A DNA stretch of 64,000 nucleotides, taken from the NCBI GenBank assembly GCA_033782935.1, contig JAWQEG010000283.1, positions 2,542,001-2,606,000 on the forward strand, written 5' to 3'. Made by a program: the position numbers and the translations under genes. Position 1 is the stretch's first letter. Each line of letters starts with the position of its first letter. The stretch is from Petrolisthes cinctipes. Lineage: Eukaryota > Arthropoda > Malacostraca > Decapoda > Porcellanidae. The notes below the pieces were generated by a model. The model did no database searches, was not told the DNA's origin, and saw only the letters and a list, made by a program, of their open reading frames with translations. This document shows, piece after piece, positions 22,736 through 34,593 of this stretch.

Positions 22736-25700
22736 CCCAGAAGCGATCTGTACATGCCTACTCCGTGTTAGAGTATTTTCAAAATACATGCTCAAAACAT
22801 ACTGAAAATCGATCTTTTTGGTGCACAAAAGTCGATATGTGCATGCATCTTCAGTACCCGTTTATATCTCAAATTCAGGCTCAAAACACCCGAAAATTCG
22901 ATATTTTGGGGTCCCAGAAGCGATCTGTAAATGTCTACTCCGTGTTAGAGTTTTTTCAAAATTCAGGCCAAAAACATGCTGAAAATCGATATTTTTGGTG
23001 CCCAAAGTCAATATGTGCATGTATCTTCTGTACCCGTTTATATCTCAAATTCAGGCTCAAAACACCCGAAAATTCAATATTTTGGGGTCCCAGAAGCAAT
23101 CTGCACATGCCTACTCAGTGCTAGAATATTTTCAAAATATAGGCTAAAAACATGCTAAAAATCGATCTTTTAAGTGCCAAAAAGTCGATATCTCAAAATC
23201 AGTCCCAAAACACCCGAAAATTCGATATTTAAGGGTCCCAGAAGCGATTTGTACATGCCTACTCCGTGTTAGAGTATTTTCAAAATACATGCTCAAAACA
23301 TACTGAAAATCGATCTTTTATGTGCACAAAAGTCGATATGTGCATGCATCTTCAGTACCCGTTTATATCTCAAATTCAGGCTCAAAACACCCGAAAATTC
23401 AATATTTTGGGGTCCCAGAAGCAATCTGTACATGCCTACTCAGTGTTAGAGTATTTTCAAAATATAGGACAAAAACATGCTGAAAATCGATATTTTAGAT
23501 GCCCAAAGTCAATATGTGCATGTATCTTCTGTACCCGTTTATATCTCAAATTCTGTCCATAAACACCCGAAAATTCGATATTTTGGGGTCCCAGGAGCGA
23601 TCTGTACATGCCTACTCCGTGTTAGAGTGTTTTCAAAATTCAGGCCCAAAACATGCTGAAAATCGATATTTTTGGTGCCCAAAGTCAATATGTGCATGTA
23701 TCTCTGTACCCGTTTATATCTCAAATTCAGGCTCAAAACACCCGAAAATTCAATATTTTGGGGTCCCAGAAGCATTCTGTACATGCCTACACAGTGCTAG
23801 AATATTTTCAAAATATAGGCTAAAAACATGCTAAAAATCGACATTTTAGGTGCTAAAAAATCGATATCTCAAATTCAGTCCCAAAACACCCGAAAATTCG
23901 ATATTTAGAGGTCCCAGAAGGTATCTGTACATGCCTACTCCGTGTTAGAGTATTTTCAAAATACAGGCCAAAAACATACTGAAAATCGATCTTTTACGTG
24001 CCCAAAAGTCGATATGTGCATGCATCTTCTGTACCCGTTTATATCCCAAATTCTGGCCCTAAACACCCGAAAATTCGATATTTTGGGGTCCCAGAAGCGA
24101 TCTGTACATGCCTACTCCGTGTTAGAGTATTTTCAAAATTCAGGCCCAGAATATGCTGAAAATCGATATTTTTGGTGCCCAAAGTCAATATGTGCATGTA
24201 TCTTTTGTACCCGTTTATATCTCAAATTCAGGCTCAAAACTCCCGAAAATTCATTATTTTGGGGTCCCAGAAGCAATCTGTACATGCCTACTCAGTGCTA
24301 GAATATTTTCAAAATATAGGCTAAAAACATGCTAAAAATCGATCTTTTAGGTGCCAAAAAGTCGATATCTCAAATTCAGTCCCAAACACCCGAAAATTCG
24401 ATATTTAGGGGTCCCAGAAGCGATCTGTACATGCCTACTCCGTGTTAGAGTATTTTCAAAATACATGCTCAAAACATACTGAAAATCGATCTTTTAGGTG
24501 CACAGAAGTCGATATGTGCATGCATCTTCAGTACCCGTTTATATCTCAAATTCAGGCTCAAAACACCCGAAAATTCGATATTTTGGGGTCCCAGAAGCGA
24601 TCTGTACATGCCTACTCCGTGTTAGAGTATTTCCAAAATTCAGGCCCAAAAACATGCTAAAAATCGATATTTTTGGTGCCCAAAGTCAATATGTGCATGT
24701 ATCTCTGTACCCGTTTATATCTCAAATTCAGGCTCAAAACACCCGAAAATTCAATATTTTGGGGTCCCAGAAGCATTCTGTACATGCCTACACAGTGCTA
24801 GAATATTTTCAAAATATAGGCTAAAAACATGCTAAAAATCGACATTTTAGGTGCCAAAAAATCGATATCTCAAATTCAGTCCCAAAACACCCGAAAATTC
24901 GATATTTAGAGGTCCCAGAAGGTATCTGTACATGCCTACTCCGTGTTAGAGTATTTTCAAAATACAGGCCAAAAACATACTAAAAATCGATCTTTTAGGT
25001 GCCCAAAAGTCGATATGTGCATGCATCTTCTGTACCCGTTTATATCCCAAATTCTGGCCCTAAACACCCGAAAATTCGATATTTTGGGGTCCCAGAAGCG
25101 ATCTGTACATGCCTACTCCGTGTTAGAGTATTTTCAAAATTCAGGCCCAGAACATGCTGAAAATCGATATTTTTGGTGCCCAAAGTCAATATGTGCATAT
25201 ATATTCTGTACCCATTTATATCTCAAATTCAGGCTCAAAACACCCGAAAATTCATTATTTTGGGGTCCCAGAAGCAATCTGTACATGCCTACTCAGTGCT
25301 AGAATATTTTCAAAATATAGGCTAAAAACATGCTAAAAATCGATCTTTTAGGTGCCAAAAAGTCGATATCTCAAATTCAGTCCCAAACACCCGAAAATTC
25401 GATATTTAGGGGTCCCAGAAGCGATCTGTACATGCCTACTCCGTGTTAGAGTATTTTCAAAATACATGCTCAAAACATTCTGAAAATCGATCTTTTAGGT
25501 GCACAGAAGTCGATATGTGCATGCATCTTCAGTACCCGTTTATATCTCAAATTCAGGCTCAAAACACCCGAAAATTCGATATTTTGGGGTCCCAGAAGCG
25601 ATCTGTACATGCCTACTCCGTGTTAGAGTATTTTCAAAATTCAGGCCCAAAAACATGCTAAAAATCGATATTTTTGGTGCCCAAAGTCAATATGTGCATG

Positions 25701-26090
25701 TATCTTCTGTACCCGTTTATATCTCAAATTCAGGCTCAAAACACCCGAAAATTCAATATTTTGGGGTCCCAGAAGCAATCTGTACATGCCTACTCAGTGC
25801 TAGAATATTTTCAAAATATAGGCTAAAAACATGCTAAAAATCGATATTTTTGGTGCCCAAAGTCAATATGTGCATGTATCTTCTGTACCCGTTTATATCT
25901 CAAATTCAGGCTCAAAACACCCGAAAATTCAATATTTTGGGGTCCCAGAAGCAATCTGTACATGCCTACTCAGTGCTAGAATATTTTCAAAATATAGGCT
26001 AAAAACATGCTAAAAATCGATCTTTTAGGTGCCAAAAATCGATATCTCAAATTCAGTCCCAAAAAACCCGAAAATTCGATATTTAGGGGT
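22736..26090 (+). repeat. 2.35-kb super-repeat, copy d, expanded to 3355 bp
   Basis: Unit starts 22736, 23237, 23913, 24413, 24914 and 25414; lengths 501, 676, 500, 501, 500 and 677 bp. Compared with copy c there are two extra units (about 1001 bp, near 24.4-25.4 kb), one with a second GTATCTCTGTACC/GAAGCATTCTG monomer near 24702. This is consistent with an unequal exchange inside the super-repeat. Homology to copy a/b ends about 24.65 kb, and homology to copy c resumes at 24.9 kb with offset 3355. Confidence 0.8.
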
Positions 26091-29000
26091 CCCAGAAGCG
26101 ATCTGTACATGCTTACTCCGTGTTAGAGTATTTTCAAAATACATGCTCAAAACATACTGAAAATCGATCTTTTTGGTGCACAAAAGTCGATATGTGCATG
26201 CATCTTCAGTACCCGTTTATATCTCAAATTCAGGCTCAAAACACCCGAAAATTCGATATTTTGGGGTCCCAGAAGCGATCTGTAAATGTCTACTCCGTGT
26301 TAGAGTTTTTTCAAAATTCAGGCCAAAAACATGCTGAAAATCGATATTTTTGGTGCCCAAAGTCAATATGTGCATGTATCTTCTGTACCCGTTTATATCT
26401 CAAATTCAGGCTCAAAACACCCGAAAATTCAATATTTTGGGGTCCCAGAAGCAATCTGTACATGCCTACTCAGTGCTAGAATATTTTCAAAATATAGGCT
26501 AAAAACATGCTAAAAATCGATCTTTTAAGTGCCAAAAAGTCGATATCTCAAAATCAGTCCCAAAACACCCGAAAATTCGATATTTAGGGGTCCCAGAAGC
26601 GATTTGTACATGCCTACTCCGTGTTAGAGTATTTTCAAAATACATGCTCAAAACATACTGAAAATCGATCTTTTATGTGCACAAAAGTCGATATGTGCAT
26701 ACATCTTCAGTACCCGTTTATATCTCAAATTCAGGCTCAAAACACCCGAAAATTCAATATTTTGGGGTCCCAGAAGCAATCTGTACATGCCTACTCAGTG
26801 TTAGAGTGTTTTCAAAATATAGGCTAAAAACATGCTGAAAATCGATATTTTTGGTGCACAAAGTCAATATGTGCATGTATCTCTGTACCCGTTTATATCT
26901 CAAATTCAGGCTCAAAACACCCGAAAATTCAATATTTTGGGGTCCCAGAAGCATTCTGTACATGCCTACACAGTGCTAGAATATTTTCAAAATATAGGCT
27001 AAAAACATGCTAAAAATCGACATTTTAGGTGCCAAAAAATCGATATCTCAAATTCAGTCCCAAAACACCCGAAAATTCGATATTTAGAGGTCCCAGAAGG
27101 TATCTGTACATGCCTACTCCGTGTTAGAGTATTTTCAAAATACAGGCCAAAAACATACTGAAAATCGATCTTTTAGGTGCACAAAAGTCGATATGTGCAT
27201 GCATCTTCTGTACCCGTTTATATCCCAAATTCTGGCCCTAAACACCCGAAAATTCGATATTTTGGGGTCCCAGAAGCGATCTGTACATGCCTACTCCGTG
27301 TTAGAGTATTTTCAAAATTCAGGTCCAGAACATGCTGAAAATCGATATTTTTGGTGCCCAAAGTCAATATGTGCATGTATCTTCTGTACCCGTTTATATC
27401 TCAAATTCAGGCTCAAAACACCCGAAAATTCATTATTTTGGGGTCCCAGAAGCAATCTGTACATGCCTACTCAGTGCTAGAATATTTTCAAAATATAGGC
27501 TAAAAACATGCTAAAAATCGATCTTTTAGGTGCCAAAAAGTCGATATCTCAAATTCAGTCCCAAACACCCGAAAATTCGATATTTAGGGGTCCCAGAAGC
27601 GATCTGTACATGCCTACTCCGTGTTAGAGTATTTTCAAAATACATGCTCAAAACATACTGAAAATCGATCTTTTAGGTGCACAAAAGTCGATATGTGCAT
27701 GCATCTTCAGTACCCGTTTATATCTCAAATTCAGGCTCAAAACACCCGAAAATTCAATATTTTGGGGTCCCAGAAGCAATCTGTACATGCCTACTCAGTG
27801 TTAGAGTATTTTCAAAATACAGGCCCAAAACATGCTGAAAATCGATATTTTAGATGCCCAAAGTCAATATGTGCATGTATCTTCTGTACCCGTTTATATC
27901 TCAAATTCAGGCTCAAAACACCCGAAAATTCAATATTTTGGGGTCCCAGAAGCAATCTGTACATGCCTACACAGAGCTAGAATATTTTCAAAATATAGGC
28001 TAAAAACATGCTAAAAATCGACATTTTAGGTGCCAAAAAATCGATATCTCAAATTCAGTCCCAAAACACCCGAAAATTCGATATTTAGAGGTCCCAGAAG
28101 GTATCTGTACATGCCTACTCCGTGTTAGAGTATTTTCAAAATACAAGCCAAAAACATACTGAAAATCGATCTTTTAGGTGCCCAAAAGTCGATATGTGCA
28201 TGCATCTTCTGTACCCGTTTATATCTCAAATTCTGGCCCTAAACACCCGAAAATTCGATATTTTGGGGTCCCAGAAGCAATCTGTACATGCCTACTCCGT
28301 GTTAGAGTATTTTCAAAATTCAGGCCCAAAAACAAGCTAAAAATCGATATTTTTGGTGCCCAAAGTCAATATGTGCATGTATCTTCTGTACCCGTTTATA
28401 TCTCAAATTCAGGCTCAAAACACCCGAAAATTCAATATTTTGGGGTCCCAGAAGCAATCTGTACATGCCTACTCAGTGCTAGAATATTTTCAAAATATAG
28501 GCTAAAAACATGTTAGAAATCGATATTTTTGGTGCCCAAAGTCAATATGTGCATGTATCTTCTGTACCCGTTTATATCTCAAATTCAGGCTCAAAACACC
28601 CGAAAATTCAATATTTTGGGGTCCCAGAAGCAATCTGTACATGCCTACTCAGTGCTAGAATATTTTCAAAATATAGGCTAAAAACATGCTAAAAATCGAT
28701 CTTTTAGGTGCCAAAAATTCGATATCTCAAATTCAGTCCCAAAACACCCGAAAATTCGATATTTAGGGGTCCCAGAAGCGATCTGTACATGCCTACTCCG
28801 TGTTAGAGTATTTTCAAAATACATGCTCAAAACATACTGAAAATCTATCTTTTAGGTGCACAAAAGTCGATATGTGCATGAATCTTCAGTACCCGTTTAT
28901 ATCTCAAATTCAGGCTCAAAACACCCGAAAATTCAATATTTTGGGGTCCCAGAAGCAATCTGTACATGCCTACTCAGTGTTAGAGTATTTTCAAAATACA

Positions 29001-30271
29001 GGCCCAAAACATGCTGAAAATCGATATTTTAGATGCCCAAAGTCAATATGTGCATGTATCTTCTGTACCCGTTTATATCTCAAATTCAGGCTCAAAACAC
29101 CCGAAAATTCAATATTTTGGGGTCCCAGAAGCAATCTGTACATGCCTACACAGAGCTAGAATATTTTCAAAATATAGGCTAAAAACATGCTAAAAATCGA
29201 CATTTTAGGTGCCAAAAAATCGATATCTCAAATTAAGTCCCAAAACACCCGAAAATTCGATATTTAGAGGTCCCAGAAGGTATCTGTACATGCCTACTCC
29301 GTGTTAGAGTATTTTCAAAATACAAGCCAAAAACATACTGAAAATCGATCTTTTAGGTGCCCAAAAGTCGATATGTGCATGCATCTTCTGTACCCGTTTA
29401 TATCTCAAATTCTGGCCCTAAACACCCGAAAATTCGATATTTTGGGGTCCCAGAAGCGATCTGTACATGCCTACTCCGTGTTAGAGTATTTTCAAAATTC
29501 AGGCGCAGAACATGCTGAAAATCGATATTTTTGGTGCCCAAAGTCAATATGTGCATGTATCTTCTGTACCCGTTTATATCTCAAATTCAGGCTCAAAACA
29601 CCCGAAAATTCAATATTTGGGGGTCCCAGAAGCAATCTGTACATGCCTACTCAGTGCTAGAATATTTTCAAAATATAGGCTAAAAACATGTAAAAATCGA
29701 TCTTTTAGGTGCCAAAAAGTCGATATCTCAAATTCAGTCCCAAACACCCGAAAAATCGATATTTAGGGGTCCCAGAAGCGATCTGTACATGCCTACTCCG
29801 TGTTAGAGTATTTTCAAAATACATGCTCAAAACATACTGAAAATCCATCTTTTAGGTGCACAAAAGTCGATATGTGCATGCATCTTCAGTACCCGTTTTT
29901 ATCTCAAATTCAGGCTCAAAACACCCGAAAATTCGATATTTTGGGGTCCCAGAAGCGATCTGTACATGCCTACTCCGTGTTAGAGTATTTTCAAAATACA
30001 TGCTCAAAACATACTGAAAATCGATCTTTTAGGTGCACAAAAGTCGATATGTGCATGCATCTTCAATACCCGTTATATCTCAAATTCAGGCTCAAAACAC
30101 CCGAAAATTCAATATTTTGGGGTCCCAGAAGCAATCTGTACATGCCTACACAGTTCTAGAATATTTTCAATATATAGGCTAAAAACATGCTAAAAATCGA
30201 CATTTTAGGTGCCAAAAAATCGATATCTCAAATTCAGTCCCAAAACACCCGAAAATTCGATATTTAGAGGT
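26091..30271 (+). repeat. Transition zone with a 1179-bp tandem duplication
   Basis: Unit starts 26091, 26592, 27092, 27592, 28093, 28771, 29272 and 29771; lengths 501, 500, 500, 501, 678, 501, 499 and 501 bp. The last GTAAATGTCTACTCC and GTATCTCTGTACC variants of the window lie here (near 26284 and 26877). The 27592-28270 segment recurs at 28771-29450 (offset 1179), both copies sharing CACAGAGCTAGAATA. The unit at 29771 contains two M1-type heads in succession (ACATGCTCAAAACATACTG at 29820 and 29999) and a CCCGTTATATC base loss near 30070. Confidence 0.8.
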
Positions 30272-32747
30272 CCCAGAAGGTATCTGTACATGCCTACTCC
30301 GTGTTAGAGTATTTTCAAAATACAGGCCAAAAACATACTGAAAATCGATCTTTTAAGTGCCCAAAAGTCGATATGTGCATGCATCTTCTGTACCCGTTTA
30401 TATCTCAAATTCTGGCCCTAAACACCCGAAAATTCGATATTTTGGGGTCCCAGAAGCGATCTGTACATGCCTACTCCGTGTTAGAGTATTTTCAAAATTC
30501 AGGCCCAGAACATGCTGAAAATCGATATTTTTGGTGCCCAAAGTCAATATGTGCATGTATCTTCTGTACCCGTTTATATCTCAAATTCAGGCTCAAAACA
30601 CCCGAAAATTCAATATTTTGGGGTCCCAGAAGCAATCTGTACAGTGCTAGAATATTTTCAAAATATAGGCTAAAAACATGCTAAAAATCGATCTTTTAGG
30701 TGCCAAAAAGTCGATATCTCAAATTCAGTCCCAAAACACCCGAAAATTCGATATTTAGGGGTCCCAGCAGAGATCTGTACATGCCTACTCCGTGTTAGAG
30801 TATTTTCAAAATACATGCTCAAAACATACTGAAAATCGATCTTTTAGGTGCACAAAAGTCGATATGTGCATGAATCTTCAGTACCCGTTTATATCTCATA
30901 TTCAGGCTCAAAACACCCGAAAATTCAATATTTTGGGGTCCCAGAAGCAATCTGTACATGCCTACTCAGTGTTAGAGTATTTTCAAAATACAGGCCCAAA
31001 ACATGCTGAAAATCGATATTTTAGATGCCCAAAGTCAATATGTGCATGTATCTTTTGTACCCGTTTATATCTCAAATTCAGGCTTAAAACACCCGAAAAT
31101 TCAATATTTTGGGGTCCCAGAAGCAATCTGTACATGCCTACACAGTGCTAGAATATTTTCAAAAAATAGGCTAAAAACATGATAAAAATCGACATTTTAG
31201 GTGCCAAAAAATCGATATCTCAAATTCAGTCCCAAAACACCCGAAAATTCGATATTTAGAGGTCCCAGAAGGTATCTGTACATGCCTACTCCGTGTTAGA
31301 GTATTTTCAAAATACAGGCCAAAAACATACTGAAAATCGATCTTTTAGGTGCCCAAAAGTCGATATGTGCATGCATCTTCTGTACCCGTTTATATCTCAA
31401 ATTCTGGCCCTAAACACCCGAAAATTCGATATTTTGGGGTCCCAGAAGCGATCTGTACATGCCTACTCCGTGTTAGAGTATTTTCAAAATTCAGGCCCAA
31501 AACATGCTTAAAATCGAAATTTTTGGTGCCCAAAGTCAATATGTGCATGTATCTTCTGTACCCGTTTACATCTCAAATTCAGGCTCAAAACACCCGAAAA
31601 TTCAATATTTTGGGGTCCCAGAAGCAATCTGTACAGTGCTAGAATATTTTCAAAATATAGGCTAAAAATATGCTAAAAATCGATCTTTTAGGTGCCAAAA
31701 AGTCGATATCTCAAATTCAGTCCCAAAACACCCGAAAATTCGATATTTAGGGGTCCCAGAAGCGATATGTACATGCCTACTCCGTGTTAGAGTATTTTCA
31801 AAATACATGCTCAAAACATACTGAAAATCGATCTTTTAGGTGCACAAAAGTCGATATGTGCATGCATCTTCAGTACCCGTTTATATCTCAAATTCAGGCT
31901 CAAAACACCCAAAAAATTCTATATTTTGGGGTCCCAGAAGCGATCTGTACATGCCTACCCCGTGTTAGAGTATTTTCAAAATTCAGGCCCAAAACATGCA
32001 GAAAATCGATATTTTTGGTGCCCAAAGTCAATATGTGCATGTATCTTCTGTACCCGTTTATATCTCAAATTCAGGCTCAAAACACCTGAAAATTCAATAT
32101 TTTGGGGTCCCAGAAGTAATCTGTACATGCCTACACAGTGCTAGAATATTTTAAAAATATAGGCTAAAAACATGCTAAAAATCGACATTTTAGGTGCCAA
32201 AAAATCGATATCTCAAATTCAGTCCCAAAACACCCGAAAATTCGATATTTAGAGGTCCCAGAAGGTATCTGTACATGCCTACTCCGTGTTAGAGTATTTT
32301 CAAAATACAGGACAAAAACATACTGAAAATCGATCTTTTAGGTGCACAAAAGTCGATATGTGCATGCATCTTCAGTACCCGTTTATATCTCATATTCAGG
32401 CTCAAAACACCCGAAAATTCAATATTTTGGGGTCCCAGAAGCGATCTGTACATGCCTACTCCGTGTTAGAGTATTTTCAAAATTCAGGCCCAAAACATGC
32501 TGAAAATCGATATTTTTGGTGCCCAAAGTCAATATGTGCATGTATCTTCTGTACCCGTTTATATCTCAAATTCAGGCTCAAAACACCCGAAAATTCAATA
32601 TTTTGGGGTCCCAGAAGCAATCTGTACAGTGCTAGAATATTTTCAAAATATAGGCTAAAAACATGCTAAAAATCGATCTTTTAGGTGCCAAAAAGTCGAT
32701 ATCTCAAATTCAGTCCCAAAACACCCGAAAATTCGATATTTAGGGGT

Positions 32748-32924
32748 CCCAGAAGCGATCTGTACATGCCTACTCCGTGTTAGAGTATTTTCAAAAAACA
32801 TGCTCAAAACATACTGAAAATCGATCTTTTAGGTGCACAAAAGTCGATATGTGCATGCATCTTCAGTACCCGTTTATATCTCATATTCAGGCTCAAAACA
32901 CCCGAAAATTCAATATTTTGGGGT
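32748..32924 (+). repeat. Monomer class M1 (177 bp), reference copy
   Basis: First monomer of the reference hexamer at 32748-33739. Class-specific words: AGCGATCTG near the start, CTCCGTG, ACATGCTCAAAACATACTG in the middle, GTGCACAAAAGTCGATATG, CATCTTCAGTACCCG and CAGGCTCAAAAC. It ends in ATTCAATATTTTGGGGT. M1 follows short monomers ending in TTTAGGGGT. This copy has a private change (CAAAAAAC for CAAAATAC) that breaks the dyad present in most M1 copies. Cleaner M1 copies start at 1001 and 35596. Confidence 0.9.
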
Positions 32925-33100
32925 CCCAGAAGCAATCTGTACATGCCTACTCAGTGTTAGAGTATTTTCAAAATACAGGCCCAAAACATGCTGAAAATCG
33001 ATATTTTAGATGCCCAAAGTCAATATGTGCATGTATCTTTTGTACCCGTTTATATCTCAAATTCAGGCTTAAAACACCCGAAAATTCAATATTTTGGGGT
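32925..33100 (+). repeat. Monomer class M2 (176 bp), reference copy
   Basis: Second monomer of the trimer. Class words: AGCAATCTG, CTCAGTGTTAGAG, AATACAGGCCCAAAACATGC, ATCGATATTTTAGATGCCC and AAGTCAATATGTGCATGTATC. It is 1 bp shorter than M1 because CAAAAGTCG becomes CAAAGTCA. Relative to M1/M4 it carries CA where those have CG at AGC(G/A)AT, GTC(G/A)AT and TTC(G/A)AT. It normally lies between M1 and M3. Confidence 0.9.
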
Positions 33101-33248
33101 CCCAGAAGCAATCTGTACATGCCTACACAGTGCTAGAATATTTTCAAAATATAGGCTAAAAACATGCTAAAAATCGACATTTTAGGTGCCAAAAAATCGA
33201 TATCTCAAATTCAGTCCCAAAACACCCGAAAATTCCATATTTAGAGGT
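33101..33248 (+). repeat. Monomer class M3, short (148 bp), reference copy
   Basis: Short monomer closing the first trimer. Class words: CACAGTGCTAGAATATTTTC, ATATAGGCTAAAAACATGC, AATCGACATTTTAGGTGCC, AAAAAATCGATATCTC and a tail ending TTTAGAGGTCCC. It lacks 29 bp present in the long monomers, between GTCGATAT and CTCAAATT. It is followed by M4, so its TTTAGAGG tail predicts the next class. Confidence 0.9.
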
Positions 33249-33425
33249 CCCAGAAGGTATCTGTACATGCCTACTCCGTGTTAGAGTATTTTCAAAATAC
33301 AGGCCAAAAACATACTGAAAATCGATCTTTTAGGTGCCCAAAAGTCGATATGTGCATGCATCTTCTGTACCCGTTTATATCTCAAATTCTGGCCCTAAAC
33401 ACCCAAAAATTCGATATTTTGGGGT
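33249..33425 (+). repeat. Monomer class M4 (177 bp), reference copy
   Basis: First monomer of the second trimer. Class words: CCCAGAAGGTATCTG (the other classes have AGCGAT or AGCAAT), ACAGGCCAAAAACATACTG, TTTTAGGTGCCCAAAAGTCG, CATGCATCTTCTGTACC and ATTCTGGCCCTAAACAC. It ends in ATTCGATATTTTGGGGT. M4 and M1 are the most similar pair of classes. This copy has CACCCAAAAATTC in place of CACCCGAAAATTC. Confidence 0.9.
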
Positions 33426-33601
33426 CCCAGAAGCGATCTGTACATGCCTACTCCGTGTTAGAGTATTTTCAAAATTCAGGCCCAAAACATGCTTAAAATC
33501 GAAATTTTTGGTGCCCAAAGTCAATATGTGCATGTATCTTCTGTACCCGTTTACATCTCAAATTCAGGCTCAAAACACCCGAAAATTCAATATTTTGGGG
33601 T
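33426..33601 (+). repeat. Monomer class M5 (176 bp), reference copy
   Basis: Second monomer of the second trimer. Class words: AGCGATCTG, CTCCGTG, AAAATTCAGGCCCAAAACAT, ATATTTTTGGTGCCC and AAGTCAATATGTGCATGTATC. Its first half resembles M1/M4 and its second half resembles M2, so M5 may be an old recombinant class (inference). In this copy GCTTAAAATCGAAATT and TTTACATC replace GCTGAAAATCGATATT and TTTATATC. The same variants recur in the copies at 31441, 34418 and 42807. Confidence 0.88.
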
Positions 33602-33739
33602 CCCAGAAGCAATCTGTACAGTGCTAGAATATTTTCAAAATATAGGCTAAAAACATGCTAAAAATCGATCTTTTAGGTGCCAAAAAGTCGATATCTCAAA
33701 TTCAGTCCCAAAACACCCGAAAATTCGATATTTAGGGGT
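33602..33739 (+). repeat. Monomer class M6, doubly deleted short form (138 bp), reference copy
   Basis: Short monomer closing the second trimer. It has the same 29-bp deletion as M3 plus a further 10-bp deletion that turns CTGTACATGCCTACTCAGTGCTAG into CTGTACAGTGCTAG. Class words: AATCGATCTTTTAGGTGCC, AAAAAGTCGATATCTC and a tail ending TTTAGGGGTCCC. It is followed by M1. The same class without the 10-bp deletion is 147-148 bp and dominates the left half of the window. Confidence 0.9.
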
Positions 33740-34240
33740 CCCAGCAGCGATCTGTACATGCCTACTCCGTGTTAGAGTATTTTCAAAATACATGCTCAAA
33801 ACATACTGAAAATCGATCTTTTAGGTGCACAAAAGTCGATATGTGCATGCATCTTCAGTACCCGTTTATATCTCATATTAAGGCTCAAAACACCCGAAAA
33901 TTCAATATTTTGGGGTCCCAGAAGCAATCTGTATATGCCTACTCAGTGTTAGAGTATTTTCAAAATACAGGCCCAAAACATGCTGAAAATCGATATTTTA
34001 GATGCCCAAAGTCAATATGTGCATGTATCTTTTGTACCCGTTTATATCTCAAATTCAGGCTTAAAACACCCGAAAATTCAATATTTTGGGGTCCCAGAAG
34101 CAATCTGTACATGCCTACACAGTGCTAGAATATTTTCAAAATATAGGCTAAAAACATGCTAAAAATCGACATTTTAGGTGCCAAAAAATCGATATCTCAA
34201 ATTCAGTCCCAAAACACCCGAAAATTCCATATTTAGAGGT

Positions 34241-34593
34241 CCCAGAAGGTATCTGTACATGCCTACTCCGTGTTAGAGTATTTTCAAAATACAGGCCAAA
34301 AACATACTGAAAATCGATCTTTTAGGTGCCCAAAAGTCGATATGTGCATGCATCTTCTGTACCCGTTTATATCTCAAATTCTGGCCCTAAACACCCGAAA
34401 ATTCGATATTTTGGGGTCCCAGAAGCGATCTGTACATGCCTACTCCGTGTTAGAGTATTTTCAAAATTCAGGCCCAAAACATGCTTAAAATCGAAATTTT
34501 TGGTGCCCAAAGTCAATATGTGCATGTATCTTCTGTACCCGTTTACATCTCAAATTCAGTCCCAAAACACCCGAAAATTTGATATTTAGGGGT
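34241..34593 (+). repeat. 353-bp dimer with an M5-head/short-tail chimeric monomer
   Basis: An M4 monomer (34241-34417) is followed by a 176-bp monomer that begins as M5 but ends as a short-class tail: TTTACATCTCAAATTCAGTC, CCAAAACACCCGAAAATTTG, ATATTTAGGGGTCCC. The exchange lies in the shared CTCAAATTCAG word, so the 29 bp typical of long monomers are kept. An identical chimera, including the GAAAATTTGATATT change, recurs at 42807-42982. Confidence 0.85.

Larger units (their letters stand above)
30272..34240 (+). repeat. Clean M1-M6 hexamer array (992-bp super-repeat)
   Basis: Unit starts 30272, 30763, 31264, 31755, 32257, 32748, 33249 and 33740; lengths 491, 501, 491, 502, 491, 501, 491 and 501 bp. 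Alternating 501-bp (M1-M2-M3) and 491-bp (M4-M5-M6) trimers give a 992-993 bp period. Shared marker variants include CTCATATTCAGGC or CTCATATTAAGGC in M1, CTTTTGTACCCG and AGGCTTAAAAC in M2, and ATTCCATATTTAGAGG in later M3 copies. The unit at 31755 is an exception in carrying M5 rather than M2. Confidence 0.88.

Noticed and set aside
32748..33739. Restriction-like palindromes (ATCGAT, TGCATGCA, TGTACA) as regulatory sites
   Set aside because: They are simply part of the monomer and recur with it. There is no independent sign of protein binding or of selection at these words.
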